Positions 33,845 to 47,400 are shown, numbered from the stretch's first letter. The stretch: DNA of 64,000 nucleotides from Tetmemena sp. SeJ-2015 (GCA_027382625.1 JAJKFJ010021722.1:124001-188000), one strand, 5' to 3'. Notes: generated by a model not told the origin, from the letters alone. Numbers and translations are program-made.

Positions 33845-35080
33845 TCTTGTACTTTTCGACATATTTTTTTAAGAGGGAAATTAGGAAAATCATTTTACAA
33901 TAAATTTTCTCAAAATCTAGAAATGTAACAATGGTAGAAGACTACGAAGTTTTCCTTTTAATTTTTTAATTTAATCACTGTTTATATCACCCGATCTAAT
34001 TTTAATTTAAATATTATTTTTTGTCGAGAAGATAAATTTTGTGGCATCTAAGGTATGGTGGTAATGTTGTTTTGAATAGTGGGAACGTTTTCGATTTAAG
34101 CGTCTTTAGTGCAGCACTTGTTGAGCCCCTGATTTCCCATGCTGAATCACTTTATTTAATATTTTATTAGTTAGTTATAGATTTCAACCCAAACCAAATT
34201 TGGGACTTTTTTCCACCCACTCTAAATACTTATTCACTTTCAATCTGCAAATACTGCCATTCATCATTTAAACAACAGTCATTTAAAATAATGTTTGTTG
34301 TTCATTATATTAAATTATTTTGACTATACTCATCATCTGCTTTGATTGTTGCTCGTAACAATTCATAATTTTGAATGTGTGTTCTTGAGGACCCTTCTAG
34401 ATTTGAAAAATGTATAATTATGCTATCACCACCAGCAATAATGAGAGCTCGTTTGCAATAAATCAATCTCAAACAAGGGTAATATGATAATTATAATAGT
34501 TTTATAACTTTGCTGTCCGAATTCTTATTGCTAGGAAATTTAGATTTCTCTAAACTTCTTTATCTATAAATAAATTTAGTGAAAGAGTCAAGATTTAATA
34601 TATTTTCATTCTTGGTGAATAGATTTCATTTTGGAATTAAAATTTAAGATCAATTTGACTAAGATAATATTATTTTTCTTGGCTGGCTTTTATCTATTAA
34701 ATTTTATTCTTCCTGCCAATTAATTTGACATTTTTGTCATTTTTAGATCCTCCCACATGGAAATATGAGATTAAAGTGAATTAAGTTTAAATAATCTTCT
34801 CATTCCTGCACTAATTATAATTGAATTTTATTAATTTAATGCTTTAAATTAGAAAGTTTATATCTTAATAAAAATTTAGAGCTATTAATCCAAATAAGAT
34901 ATATTGCGGACCCCTTAAATATAAGTGAACTTACAAATATAAAAAGTTAAGATTTAAGACTTCCTTAAATTATTTTGATATTAGACTTAATATGTAGTAG
35001 AGATAAAATTAAATGGGAGATAATCTAGAAGGAGCAAAAATTCTTATTCTGTACAGTAATTTAATTTGTGAATAAAAATA
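33845..35080. other. Gene-free AT-rich interval
   Basis: About 1.2 kb of strongly AT-rich DNA with no open frame of coding character on either strand. I see no repeat, RNA or telomere-like sequence in it. It is the longest apparently empty stretch in the window. Confidence 0.6.
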
Positions 35081-35086
35081 TGAATA

Positions 35087-36824
35087 TACTCACATCCTAT
35101 TTAGATAAGATTCCGTTGATAAGTTTTGAGATAGTTCTCTGAGCAATAAAAAGAAGTTATAAAGAATAGATTGCGTACTGCTGCGGCTGAAATAGCCATA
35201 GTCATAATTCTGTGTAGGCCTGGAGTAGTCACAACCTCCCCATATATTTATCTCATGGTTCACGTTCTTAAGTGACTTTGGTCCATAGAGTCTTGCTTGC
35301 ACTTAATTCATTATCAAAACATCTAAAGGAGTCAGAGTTAATGCACCAATCAGAGATTAAAGATTCCTATATAATTATAGATGTGATGGAGCTAGCAATA
35401 AGTATATTTCTGTAAGAGCTGATGTTTTTCTTGATATTTCCATCGCTATTCGAATCGAAATACCCAGTTAAAATAAGCTTTTGTAAGATATCAGAGTCAT
35501 CTTATAATAAATAGAATTCCTCAGATCTTGTTTATTTTTAGGATTTAAATTCAATCATATAAAAAGGAATAATAAACTTTTCTTATATTGATTTGGAATC
35601 GACTAAAAAGACAAACGATATGATGATTTCACATTGAGGATAAATTTATTTCGATTCGAAAAAGGAAATCTTTGCTGAAAATAATTCTACAATACTTTAA
35701 TGGAAATGCATACTGATATTTTAATTAGCTGAAATTATTTTTTTAATTAAATAATACGACTGTTAACGCGATCTTCTACTACTAAATTTTTCATTATATA
35801 AATATAATTTAATATTTTCCTAAATTTAGTTAAATAAAACCAGTATAATCAGATATAGAAATACATTTGTTTTGTAAACTCTGTTCATGTACTATGAGAT
35901 AGACTGATTTTGAGATTTAATGATTGGAACTAAAAACTTGCTCCTTTATAAGGATCATCTAACTAGGCCAGTATACCGCTATACAGTCCATTAAATACGA
36001 GTCCTTGCAACCCTCCTCTGAGAATTACTGAAATAGGGTTTGAAAAATATCGCTGTATCATATTTTAGTTGCCTTGTCTTGCTCGTTAGTAAAATTCCTT
36101 AAATGTTTTGCTTTCGCTGATTTTGTAATTATGATTGGCAATATGTAGTTTGAATAAAGGAGTAAAGAGTTGCTGAGTCATTGCTCCTGCTAAGAAGGAG
36201 TTCAATGCGCTACTTTTCATATCATTTATAGCCAAATTTTACTCAAAGTATTGATACAGCTTTGTTCTGGTTGTTATTGATCCTGCCTCGAAAACAATAA
36301 ATAATTGTAGAAGAATTAATTGAATATAAAGGAAAAGCATGGAGGAACCAATAAATAGCTTGTATATTCCATACACATTTCTTAGCCTGAATTCGATATC
36401 GGATCCTTACATACTAAACATTATTGACATAAGAGAAAGCAAGGCCTGATCTGTGGCTACATAGGCCACGGTCCTTGTGTTGAGGGTCACAATAGTTCCA
36501 AATCTGTTTGGGAAATAGAACATGAAGTCTAGAACTGATGCCGCCCCTAAGAGCTTAGTGAATTTAGGAGACTCTCTTTTAGAGTCTTATTCCTTTTGAT
36601 AAGATCTGTATTGTCTCAGAAGTGTTCTCAGCGATACTTATAAATTTTGAATAGTAAATTCATTTTGCGATGTATAAAATAAAGTATCAGGCTTCCTTCT
36701 AATTTTGCAGTCAGTGTCGTAATCATAATAAGCAGCCCTGCGAAAAGATAAGCACATAGATATAAAGAATTTACATTTTGATGGCATTTTTGACACTTTA
36801 GAGTTTGCTTTGAATTTAGTCCAT
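35087..36824 (-). CDS. Mitochondrial-carrier-like membrane protein
   Basis: ATG complement 36822-36824 (MDQIQSKLQSVKNAIKM), a GT-AG intron (36738-36774), then AAYYDYDTDCKIRRKP. Hydrophobic stretches follow (FGTIVTLNTRTVAYVATDQALLS, KLFIGSSMLFLYIQLILLQL), with ALNSFLAGAMTQQLFTPLFK and GGLQGLVFNGLYSGILAQ, and near the end LIGALTLTPLDVLIMNQVQARLYG, which resembles the carrier signature PxD/E..K/RxQ. Stop TGA 35087-35089. It is divergent from classical SLC25 proteins. About 35350-35940 looks like eliminated or intronic DNA inside the gene. It starts 93 bp downstream of the derlin stop on the same strand. Confidence 0.65.
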
Positions 36825-36917
36825 TAAATTTTTTATTGATAATAATTAACTTAAAATTACATAATCAAAAACATTCACTCTATTCAAAAGCCTAAACCAT
36901 TTTGATTCAAGTTATTT

Positions 36918-37845
36918 TCATCTATTAGCTGCTCTTCTATTATCTGATCTGGTTCTCTTATATCTTAAATCCTTATCTAAGTATAAGAATAAGGAGTTAT
37001 AATTACTTATATCTGCAGGCTATTCATCTTCAAATAAGAAGTCTCCCTCAAATGCATTATTGTTTTGATTAGCGAGGTCGTTGTGTATTCCCAAGAAGTC
37101 GCATATTCTGACCATGAGCTTAGGAGGAGACAAAACTCGCTTGCCTTGAGTTTCTGGAATTTTAGGCACCACATCCTCCAAGTAGTAGTATAAATGACCT
37201 ACACATGCTCCCATTATATCGTAGATTGGATTGTACCCAAACATTCTATTTTATTGACTAAATGTCATGGTCTCTTATAAATTATTGGATTAATTGTGAC
37301 GAAGATGATGAGTACCCAGGGCAAGAAAGGAGCCCTGAAATGGAAGATCTCAAGAAAGTTAAGGTAGAAAGTAGGATTCCTCCTGCACCAGAGGTAGAGC
37401 ATCATAGATGAGAGACAGGGAGAGAGAAACTCTAGACCATAGAATATTGCGATAACAAGGAAGCATGCCGACCCAAAGAAGAAAAAGAAGATGAAATCTG
37501 CTGGCTTGTTACGGAAAGAATCGTTTTCTAGCATATTTGCATACCGATAGAGTATGAAGAAGTCGAAAATCGTGTCTACTGAGAACTCTCCGTAGTAGAA
37601 GAGGCAAGTGAATATTCGCCAGAACTATAGTCAAATTAATGAAAGCCGAATACGTGTCAAGGATGGGTGCAGTTTCTTCACTGTTTACTTACTTGAAATT
37701 TGTACTTTATTAAGTTATAGTTGAAGTAGAGTTTGAAGGGGGTGCATAAATCGAGCGATACAGCCCCTGTTAGTAAAATTGATATAAGGAGTATAGTCCG
37801 AGTAATGGGTGGCACTGACTGCCATAAGTCTTAGATTATTCCCAT
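36918..37845 (-). CDS. DERL: Derlin (ER-associated degradation)
   Basis: Rhomboid-fold pseudoprotease of the ERAD retrotranslocation complex. Start complement 37843-37845 (MGIIQDLWQSVPPITRTILL). A derlin-type LFKLYFNYNL, WRIFTCLFYYG and GHLYYYLEDVVP follow in order across the membrane segments. The acidic/basic tail ends RTRSDNRRAANR at TGA 36918. There is one GT-AG intron (37625-37692) and one IES (37225-37283) that rebuilds VTINPIYDIMGACVGH. Confidence 0.9.
37225..37283. other. IES, pointer ATTGGATT
   Basis: ATTGGATT at 37225-37232 and 37284-37291. Removal of 59 bp deletes a TGA and gives FVTINPIYDIMGA in derlin. Confidence 0.85.
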
Positions 37846-37896
37846 TGTGATATTTAATTAATTAATTTTGAATTGCCTGCAATGAAAATATAAATC

Positions 37897-40800
37897 ATGA
37901 ATTCTAACAAAAACATCAGCCATATCAATGAATCGACTTAAGTGGCTCCAATCAAGAGTATCTATCATCTCACAGAGGTTAATGACTTTGTAAGCTAAAT
38001 TTAACTCTTAAACCTTCTTGCTTAGAGTAAAGAGGATGATAAGGAGCTAAACTAAATCATTAAGGATATTGCCTCATCGGAGCAATCTTCACGAAATAAC
38101 GTGACTTATAAGAAAACTATAACTTTCTTCGATGCGTTTAAAAATGTGCAAAACGAGTCACTTATTTCCATCAGAAATTGGGCTACGAGCTTGATTTTCC
38201 AGCAGAATACGGTAAGAACACACTCGCATTGACATTTAATTAACAGGCTAGCTAAGACTAAGTAGACAGATTAAAGAACATAATAAACTATAAGATTCTG
38301 CAAAGGCAGGAGTTTTTTAACTAGCTTCATAACTTATATATGCAGGAGTGCTTGATATACAATCGAAAGCCAACAGCTAAGGAAATTCAAACGCAAACCA
38401 TCATAATAGAATCCAAGCAAGATCTAGACTAGAAGACAGAGGAGATTCACTTTGATAATGAAAATTACGAGAATATGATTCTGAGACAACAATAAGACAA
38501 TCTCATCTTGGAGGAGAAACTCAAAGAAACGAGGACAATGATTCTGAAGTACGAGCATTCGACAATTAAGTGGCTGGATATTTGTCGAGAATCTGAAATA
38601 ACTCATCAAGAAATCAATTAGAAATCTAGTACGCTCAACGACTAGGTTATTTTAGAGAAGAAGGACTGGATCACTAAAATTCAGCAAAGGAGACATTAGC
38701 TGCAACATCTAGACCAATTTTTGAATTAGTATGATAAGGAGCTTGAACATCTTAAAGAGTAGGAGATAGATATATCAGGCAGGTGCTATTTACTTCAGAG
38801 AAGGATTTAATATTTGAATCAAAGGCAGTAAGAGTTTTCAAAGAAGAAATACTACTGGAGGTAAGATAAGTTGCATCCCTTAATTTATGCTCATTAGTGA
38901 GAAGCTGAAATATATACAGTTGAAATTTGAAAAGCTGCAAGACAGATTTAAACAGAGAGGGTCTAAGAATTTCCACACTCTTTAACTCATCCTTCTGAAT
39001 GAAGTTATTCCTAAAGTCATTGAGAAACAGAGTCTTGAAAATTAAACCAAAGACTATCTATAGAGGGTAATGCACTTATAGTAAACAAAAGGTGAGCTGC
39101 TGAAGGAATTATAAGACCTAAAATAGCATAAGTCCTCCAAAAATGTTCTTGAGGAAGGAGTAGAAGAAGAAGATATCAAGTTGGGAAAGAGTTTAAGATA
39201 AAATCGAGGCAAAGAGAATGAACTTCGACTCAATCGAAACTAAGTATAAAAAGACTGAAATTAAAATCAATAACGCGAAGCTCACACTTTAATAAATGAG
39301 GTAGAAAATTTTAAAGAGCATAAGCAGGAGGGATGCATATTAGTTCCAAAGTATTCAGTAACAAAAGCAGACTTTTAGTGATTTTCTTAGACCTCGAAAT
39401 AGCTAAGCTGAGATAATAGAGGAAAGTTTAGCCTTTTCAGTGATCTTTAGGAAAATCATGGACTGCATTTCTCAATAAGTCCCTAAAATAGACAAGAGTA
39501 TGATATATATCTTTTATATAAATTTCTTCAAGTTTATATTGTCTTTTTTTATCTCAATGCTAGAAAAGTAGAAAGATATAATTTTGCCTCGAATGCAAAA
39601 GCTGGAATTAAAATCAGAATCTTAAAGTGAGAGTGATTTCGATTTAAAGACTTCCGACTTAGATGCCGTGGAATTATTTATTATTTGTTTTAGAATAATA
39701 TGGACTCATTTTAGGTATCTCACATTCGAGTTTACTCTAATTTGAGTTTGAATTTCTCTTCTATGCAGATTATCTACGAGAACTTTTTCTAAGTAAACTT
39801 ATCAGAAAATAGCGAAACAAGTAAATCTCTACTATTTTTGAGAAGAAGAAAGACTTTCAGGTCAATAGGAATGGACATGGTTAAACGTTAAGCGAATCCT
39901 TTTAAAAAAGATTTTTCCCTATGTTGAATGTGCTTATTAATTCTAAGAAGAGTCAGGACTTTGCAGTTTATTTCCATGCGAGGAGAGAGACTGATAAAAT
40001 GAGGAAGGAAATGCAGTCTGAGATAAAAGAGCTCTAAAAATAGCAAATCGATGCTTCTCTCAAAGACAGAGTGCAAGAAGCACTTATGATGCAACTAGAG
40101 AAAATGCATCAAAATGAAATCATCAAATAGGAGTAGCAGGCCCTAAATTTTGAAATATTTAGATTTCCTAATCTTTGTTTTTTTTTTAAATGTGTAGAAG
40201 ATGAACAATCAAATTAAGGTACTATTTTCAGAAAATTAAAACATCAAAGAGAATCCTAATATCAAGAAGAAATGGGAGGCTTAAAATATGATGCAGTATA
40301 GGAATGTACAAGAGAGATATAGAAATTTAAGATAGAGGTTGGATAAGGGAAACAAAGAAAAGGAAAAGGAGATTATTCAAAATCAGTAAGAGCTGGAGGT
40401 ACATCTAAATGCCTTAAAAGCTAAAACAGAAAGGACTTCTTTTCAAAGTTGAAGGATGTAAAGTTGCGCAAAGATACTTCAAAACTCAAGCTTGATCCTT
40501 TGACTTTTAGGGATGAGACTTTTTTTAAATTATACCTTTTAAAACTAGTTCTTAGATCCAATTGGATAGCCACAAATCTTAAAACTCGGTCTTTATGAGA
40601 TCCAGAATAAACTCATAAGCTGATGGCCAATTACAGAAATAGAATAGTTCCGCTCTACTCTCTTTAATCAAGAATCCTACTTAATCCAACTTGAGAATGA
40701 GAGTCTAGAGCTCTTTCAAAACTGAAAAGCCTTAAATGCCAACTGGAGAGCTTAAGAAATTTAAAAGTATGCATTCTTTTTTACTTATTAAGAATGAGAT

Positions 40801-41419
40801 TGATAAAATTGGGAAGTTTCCAATTAGTGATGCATAATTTATTATCTTTAACCCCCTAGGGAATAGTTAAAACATATAAAGCAGTCAGCTAGTGAAACAA
40901 AATTAAAGCTGCCTAGGATTATCGTTGAATCTAATGATCTCAGAAGTAGGAGAAATAAGAATCCCTTGAGAGACTAAAGTGAAGAAAGCATGAGATAGTA
41001 GACATTTAGCTCTGGATTTTAATCAACTAGTTTGTTCTAAGGAAATCCTTACTAAGTTACAGCAACTGTCACAAAAAATGTTTTTAATTTATCTAGTCTT
41101 CATGAAGAATGGAGGATCTATCACCACTCGCTCAACTAAGCACTTTTCATCGATTGGATAATCAAATAATACAAATAACTTGCACCAATTAACTAAAACC
41201 ACCTAAAATTTTTCAATATCAAGCATAAATAACCTTATAAACAGGAATATGAATCAACCTTTCAAAGCAGCATAGGAAGGAGGAAAGTTGCTCTTTAAAG
41301 TAATGGTCAAGGAAAAGCAGAAAGGAATTTTATTTAAGATAAATCTTTAAATATAATAATTTATTTTATAACCTATGCTAATTATTCATAAAGGTTGCTT
41401 AAATTATGATTTATCATGA
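37897..41419 (+). CDS. Long coiled-coil protein
   Basis: ATG 37897 (MNSNKNISHINESTQVAPIK), then very charged heptad-like helix: LEEKLKETRTMILKYEHS, QQRRHQLQHLDQFLNQYDKELEHLK. A Ser/Asn-rich tail follows, with an open frame to TGA 41417. A GT-AG intron is clear at 38212-38246. Many frame changes between 38850 and 40700 show further IESs that I did not delimit because the sequence is low in complexity. The architecture resembles axonemal or basal-body CCDC proteins, but no family assignment is made. Confidence 0.65.
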
Positions 41420-41760
41420 AATAAAATCTGGAAAATTGCATTGCTTAAACTTTTATAACATACTTTAATTTTGATTTATTCAAAATATTACTGCTTTTTT
41501 AGAAAAAGGAATTATAGATAGCTTAATTGCAAAAACAAAGAACTAAGTTTTGATAAGGAATAAGCAACAGCAAAAATAAATATCAAATTTAGAGGAAAGT
41601 CCAATCAAAATACAAGAGGACTTAAACATCTGAATGCAAACTATTTTCTGAAATTAAGAAATCAATTTATATAATCTTAATTAGAAAGAATCTTACTGCA
41701 ATCTTTTTATCCTTTTTCCGCTTTTGATTCATGTTTAAATTAAATCTTAATTCTTTGTTA

Positions 41761-44700
41761 TGAAATCTAAGTTAGAGTTTAAGATATAGAGTGATAAAAA
41801 TAATATTTTAATGTCTAAAGTAAAGCAGTAGTTAGCAAAGAGATTTTCCCAATTTGATATAAGTTGTAAAAAGCGAGCTCAATTTATTGTATTCTGAGCT
41901 GAATTCAAGTGGATTGATAAGCTAGTAGAGCTGCGTAAGAACTATTCCTTTATTCATTGTAATGTTCATTAGGAGTAAATCTATTGTGGAATATTTGAGC
42001 ATATCAGTGAGTTTAAGGATGTTCATCCACAAATGAGAACGGATTTTATTAATCTGCTCACTCCAAGATTTTTCCAGGCTGGACAATAAACTCAAGTATA
42101 AGCGCATTAGTTTTAATTTAAGAAATTCCAAGTTTATATTTGTAAATTTACAGATGAAAAGATACCAATGCTTATTTTGGTGGACGGCTCAATACAACAA
42201 GTTCAACGTTGAATCTGAAAACGATGTAAAAAAAGTAAGTAAGATTTCTAATAGAATGCTATTTGGCAGTATCCTCTTTAATCTCTTTATAATTAGTACT
42301 TGAATTTGATGAAGAAGCTCGAGTAAGAAATATATAATGATCAGCAAGTGAAGGATGCTCGTTGTAATATGAGTTTAAAAGACAAAGACATTTTTTACAT
42401 CCACAAGCCTGGTGAAGTTTTTGGTGATTTCACAGGGCTAGTAGATCAGGAATTCAATAGGGGTTACATATATTGCAACTCTGACGTCAAATGTCTTTCA
42501 ATATCAAACGATGATTAACAAGTTTAATTATTGAATGAATTGTGATCTTAAAGCTTTTGTGCTCAAGATGTTTTCAACTCCCGAGTACTTGGAGAAGTAC
42601 AAATACATAGGAGAGGCAATTCCATATCTTCAGAAAGTTGCCAAGATTACAAGAGACAGAGTAACTAAATCTTTCAAGCTTGTTAAATTCCCCCCTGGCC
42701 ATGTTCTCTTTCGGGAGGGACAATTTCTGAAAAGAAGTTACATAATCAAATCAGGGGAGATAGAACTAACCGCTAATAAAAACTTCAAGTTCATCTAGCT
42801 TCTCCAAGATCTTGAAGTTGAAGACCATCTAAACGAGATAGAGATCTTCCAGCAGATTTTGCTAAATAGTTTCTGAGAGCATAGAAGAAACTCCATGCTT
42901 GAACTTCACTTCAAAAGTTCCTAGGATAACTTTGTGCTACAGTTGAAGAATTAAGGTTAGTGGGTTGGAGAGGAAGGAGTCATAAGTAGTGCCAAGAAAG
43001 AGCGCGCTTCAGTGATAGATGAGATAATGACGAGGACTAATCATAACTTTGAGATGCAGTACACAGCGGTTTGCAAGACATAGTGTGAATTGTACTTTAT
43101 TGAGAGGAGCGATTTCCATCTTAGAATGCCGAAAGAGGTGCACAGATAACTGCAGCAAGTAGTCGCTACGAGATAGAAGTTCTTCTATGACAGGATGCAG
43201 TAAATTGCTTAGACAAAGAAAGAGTATGATAAGTCAAGTGAAAAAATCGCCCTCTAAAATTCACAGTTACATTTGTAAAAAGTTATAGTTTTAAATGCAA
43301 CTGAAAGACATCTAGTGCGTAAAATACCCAAGGCAACTTATCCAGCAATTTCTAGCTTTAGAAATCAGTTTCTGTTGAATTGCTAAAGCCATAACAAATC
43401 TACACTTGCTGATGTCTCATAAATGCTGATATCACAAGCAGTTACACCAAAATAAAAAGCAGATAATAATCATTAGGATGAATAATTTCTATGGTTTAAA
43501 TATAAAAATCATTTATGAAAAAAGCCAAAGGAAATAATCTAAGGAGTAAAGTTTTGTAAAACAACCTAATTAAGATAAAGAATAGGATAATGACTTAGGA
43601 AAATAAGGATTTAATAATTAAGGAAATAATAATCATAACCAAAGGTATCAGGATTTATCTAATGAAGATAGATCAAATAAAAGTCATCTTGAAAATTCTC
43701 TATCAAAATTATCTTAATCAGAATAGAAATAATTAAACAAAGGAGTATTTAATATTGCATAATTAAATTTATTAAATTATTCAAGAAGATAAAGAAAAGT
43801 AATTGAATTCAGCAATAATAAAAAATCAAGAAGAGAGAAATTGCTTCATGATCGTATTAAAATTAAGCACTTACTGTAGATCAAGAAAGGAACATTAAAA
43901 ATAAATTCACCCTCTGCCTTATCTTCAGCAATTTCTGAAGATACAAAAAATCAGGGGAGATAGAACTACCGAATAAAACTTCAAGTTAAATTTTAGCTTC
44001 TCAAGATCTTAAGTTGAAAGCATCTAAACGATTTTTAAGTTTCAGCAGATTTTGCTAAATAGTTTCTGAGAGCATAGAAGAAACTCCATTTTCTTTAAGT
44101 TTAGAAGTGTACCAGTTGAAAATAGGCTAGTGGGTTGGAGAGGAAGGAGTAATAAGTAGTGCCAAGAAAGAGCCGCTTCAGTGATAGATGAGATAATGAC
44201 GAGGACTAATCAAATTTGAGATGCAGTACACAGCGGTTTGCAAGACATAGTGTGAATTGTACTTTATTGAAGGAGCATTTCCATCTTAGAATGCCGAAAG
44301 AGGTGCATAGATAACTACAGTAATAGTCGCTACTAGATAGAAGTTCTTCTATGACAGGATGCAGTAAATTGCTTCGACAAAGAAAGAGTATGATAAGTCA
44401 AGTGAAAAGTCGCCTCTAAAATTTACAGTTAGATTTGTAAAAGTTATAGTTTTAAATGCAACTGAAAGACATCTAGTGCGTAAAATACCTCAAGGCAACT
44501 TATCCAAGCAATTTCTAGCTTTAGAAATCAGTTTCTGCTGAATTGCTAAAGCCATACAAATCTACACTGTGATGTCTATAAATGCTGATATCACAAGCAG
44601 TTACACCAAATAAAAACATAAAACATAGATAATACTTTATATAGAAAAATAATAATATTTGAAAAAAGCCAAAACTTATTTTGTAAAGCCTCAATAAGAT

Positions 44701-46242
44701 AAAGACCAAGGATAATGCTTAGGAAAATAAGATTAATCATTAAGAATAAAATATAACTTAAGGCATCATTCTTCTATAAGTAATCAAATAAAATCGTCTG
44801 GAAAATTTCTCTATCTAAATGACTTTCAAATAAAAATAATTATAAAAAGGAGTATTTAATTATTGCCTTTAGTTTCATTATTGAGAAGATAAAGAAAAGT
44901 AATTGAATTCAAGAATAATAAATAAATCAAAGAAGAGGAGAAGTTAAGCTTCATGAATCAGATATTAAAATATAGAGAGCATTCGTTTGGAAGAGTCAGC
45001 ATCCAAGAAAGGAACATTAAAAATAATTCACCCTCTCCTCTATCTTCCAATTTTTACAGATACAGAAAAGAATCATTGAAAATTTTACCCTCAATGATAT
45101 TTCAAGCCGAAATTTTAAACTTTATTCGATTTTTTGCAAGTTTCAGACCAAGACTTTTAAAAGCTAAAGTTTGCTGAGCGTGAAAAGGCATCTCTTAAGT
45201 TAGAAGGAACCAGATATTAAAATATGAATCGACTTGGCGCTTCTCCTGCTTAAAGACCAGATTCCGTCAATCTGCGCGCAAACAAAGACCATCCCTACTC
45301 TTGGAATAAAGGATAGCAATGCCTCTAGTCCCCTTTAAGAAGCTTAAAGCGATTCACTCGAAGCTAAAAGGTATTGGTCAGTACTCCAAAGCGATAAAAA
45401 GAATAAAAGAAGTGTGAAAAATTCAACAGAGCAACATGGCATAAGTTTAAGATCTCGATATTGCTCAAATTATAGTAGTATCTAAATATATATTTGGTTT
45501 TCATTAAAAATTATTAACAGATTTTACTTTCTTAATAAAGACTCTATCTAGCAAATAGATTCCTTGAAAGAAAAATTAGGATTCAAAAGGAGGGGCTCTA
45601 AACAATAAAGTGGCATTTCTCAAGGGCAAAGAGCTCAGACACACAGAGATTAGAGGAAGTTGCAAATAGTGGACTCATCAAAAGCAGAGGAGATAAGATA
45701 AATAACAGATCACTAAACCTCCTAAAATAGGATATAGGCAAGGCTTTTGGAATTAAGATAGACACCCTATGAGAATAAATTCATTAGGAAGAGATCTTGG
45801 ATTAAATGTTAAATGTTTTAAATTATCTAGCTAGGCTTAATCTTCACAAGTGCTGAATAAAGTTTTGCAAAATTCTCCCTAATAAATGCCACTGCTTCGA
45901 ACAGTAAGCCCCAAGCCATTTTCCAAAACGATCAATAGAGATGACATAATAGAAATCTAGCAGAGGCTGAGGCATAAACTAGAGGGAATTAATTTGAAAA
46001 AGATTATTGAATAGGGCGGCAAAAGCATAGAGCTCCTTATTAGTTAAGAAACAAAGGCGAGGGTAAACTCCTTTAATGAGTTTTACTTCTAAGCTATTTC
46101 CCAAGGTCCATCTCAAAGTGAGCATCTTAAAAGGCCAAAAACAAAGGGAAGACATAACGCATCAAGAAACGTCATTTTAGAGGGAAATAAGACCGAAGAT
46201 AAGGATGACATGGAGATCTTTAAGGGAAACTTTCTGTTTTGA
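41761..46242 (+). CDS. Cyclic nucleotide-binding-domain protein, interrupted by a decayed repeat
   Basis: ATG 41761 (MKSKLEFKIQSDKNN). One cNMP-like fold appears around 42000-42520 (FFQAGQQTQ, KPGEVFGDFTGLVD) and a second at 42535-42900 (VKFPPGHVLFREGQFLKRSYIIKSGEIEL). This is a tandem arrangement seen in ciliate CNBD proteins that may sense cAMP/cGMP or have lost ligand binding. A basic disordered C-terminus runs to TGA 46240. The 42.7-43.9 kb copy is open (SNNKKSRREKLLHD); the adjacent 43.9-45.0 kb copy is frame-broken. The RxA ligand motif was not clearly seen, so cyclic nucleotide binding is uncertain. Confidence 0.7.
42721..45060. repeat. Tandem duplication of about 1.2 kb; second copy decayed
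   Basis: Unit 1 (about 42721-43928) and unit 2 (about 43929-45060) align end to end; both begin at CAATTTCTGAA. Between two shared landmarks unit 1 spans 1155 bp and unit 2 spans 1076 bp. Differences are scattered single-base or few-base losses, often in homopolymers, that destroy every reading frame of unit 2. Confidence 0.85.
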
Positions 46243-46532
46243 AGATAATCATTTGATTTAGTTTAATATTTTAATATTACAAATATTTTAGAAATTATCT
46301 AGAAAATACTGTTGCAATTTATGAAAAGGATTATTTAAAGGGACGAAATTTAATGTTTATAATTTATTTCATGGAAAATGTGGTTCCAAAATATTTAGAG
46401 AAATAAATGATGCTCATAATGCGTTAGCTTAAATGACAACTTTTAATTTCACTCCTATTTTCAGAATATATATCCATCAAAGGTTAATTGCTATTATAAA
46501 ATTTTTAATCGATTGTTGTGTAAATCACTGAC

Positions 46533-47400
46533 TCACTTAAGGAGGAAAGGAACTATGACGTTCTTGATTTGATCTTCAGTGAATTGCAAGTGATTGCCGT
46601 CGAAAGCGACATACTCAACTTTTCCTGCTTCCTCAAGAGTTCTCAATCCGATATTGTCGTTCTTGTAGAAGTCAGTCTGGTTAACGGGGAGGATTGAGCC
46701 GTCAAGCTTGAAGTTGCCAGAACCATGCGGTTTCCTTAGGATAGATAACTTGGTCCTAGTTGAACATCACGAACATAGCAGCATTAAGCTTTGAGAAGTT
46801 AGCCTTGACCTCAGCGATAGTTTGATTACCGTCCTTCTCTCCGTTCACATAGGGGAGGAAGACTGAGTCTTTCAAGTAGACAGAGAGGTCTGCAGGATCT
46901 CTGAAGTATCCAGCAGGTCCAACCAAGTCTTGAATCTCAGCGAAGTATACCAAGTTCTTAATCACAAAGTTTATCATGTTACAGAACATGCCTGAGAAGC
47001 ATCCTGGTGAAGCTGCTACTCCCATGTTAGGTCCTCCGAGAGTAATCAAGTTTCTCACCTTTCCTTTCACGGGGCATCTCTCAGCGATGTGTCTAGCGAT
47101 AAGACCTCCTTGGGAGAGTCCGAGGACGTTGAACTCGCCTTGGAAGTTTGGATCAGCCAAAACGTTGTTGCAAGCTGTCTCTGCTTGGGTCTCAAAATTC
47201 TCGAAGATGGAGGTAGTTGAGCCATATCCGATCTCAACGCATCTAGCGTAGGCTCCAGTTTGGGAAGCAATATCATCAGTGAATTCCCACATGCCAGGGA
47301 AAATGCACATATCACCAAAGCCGTGGAAAATAGCAGTGGGAACAGCAGCAGTTGCAATGCCCACAACAGAGAGCAAGCTTAAGATGGATATTCTTCTCAT
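46533..47400 (-). CDS. PPT1: Palmitoyl-protein thioesterase (PPT1-like)
   Basis: Lysosomal enzyme that removes palmitate from S-acylated proteins. Start complement 47398-47400: signal peptide RRISILSLLSVVGIATAA, then PTAIFHGFGD, FNVLGLSQGGLIARHIAE (nucleophile Ser in GLSQGG), ITLGGPNMGV and, near the end, AFDGNHLQFTEDQIKN with the catalytic His. Stop TGA complement 46533. Choosing this Met, not one 36 codons upstream, places the signal peptide first. GC-rich, biased codons suggest strong expression. No IES is visible. One frameshift near 46724, between YPKETAWF and GNFKLDGS, has no pointer pair and may be a sequence error. Confidence 0.92.
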
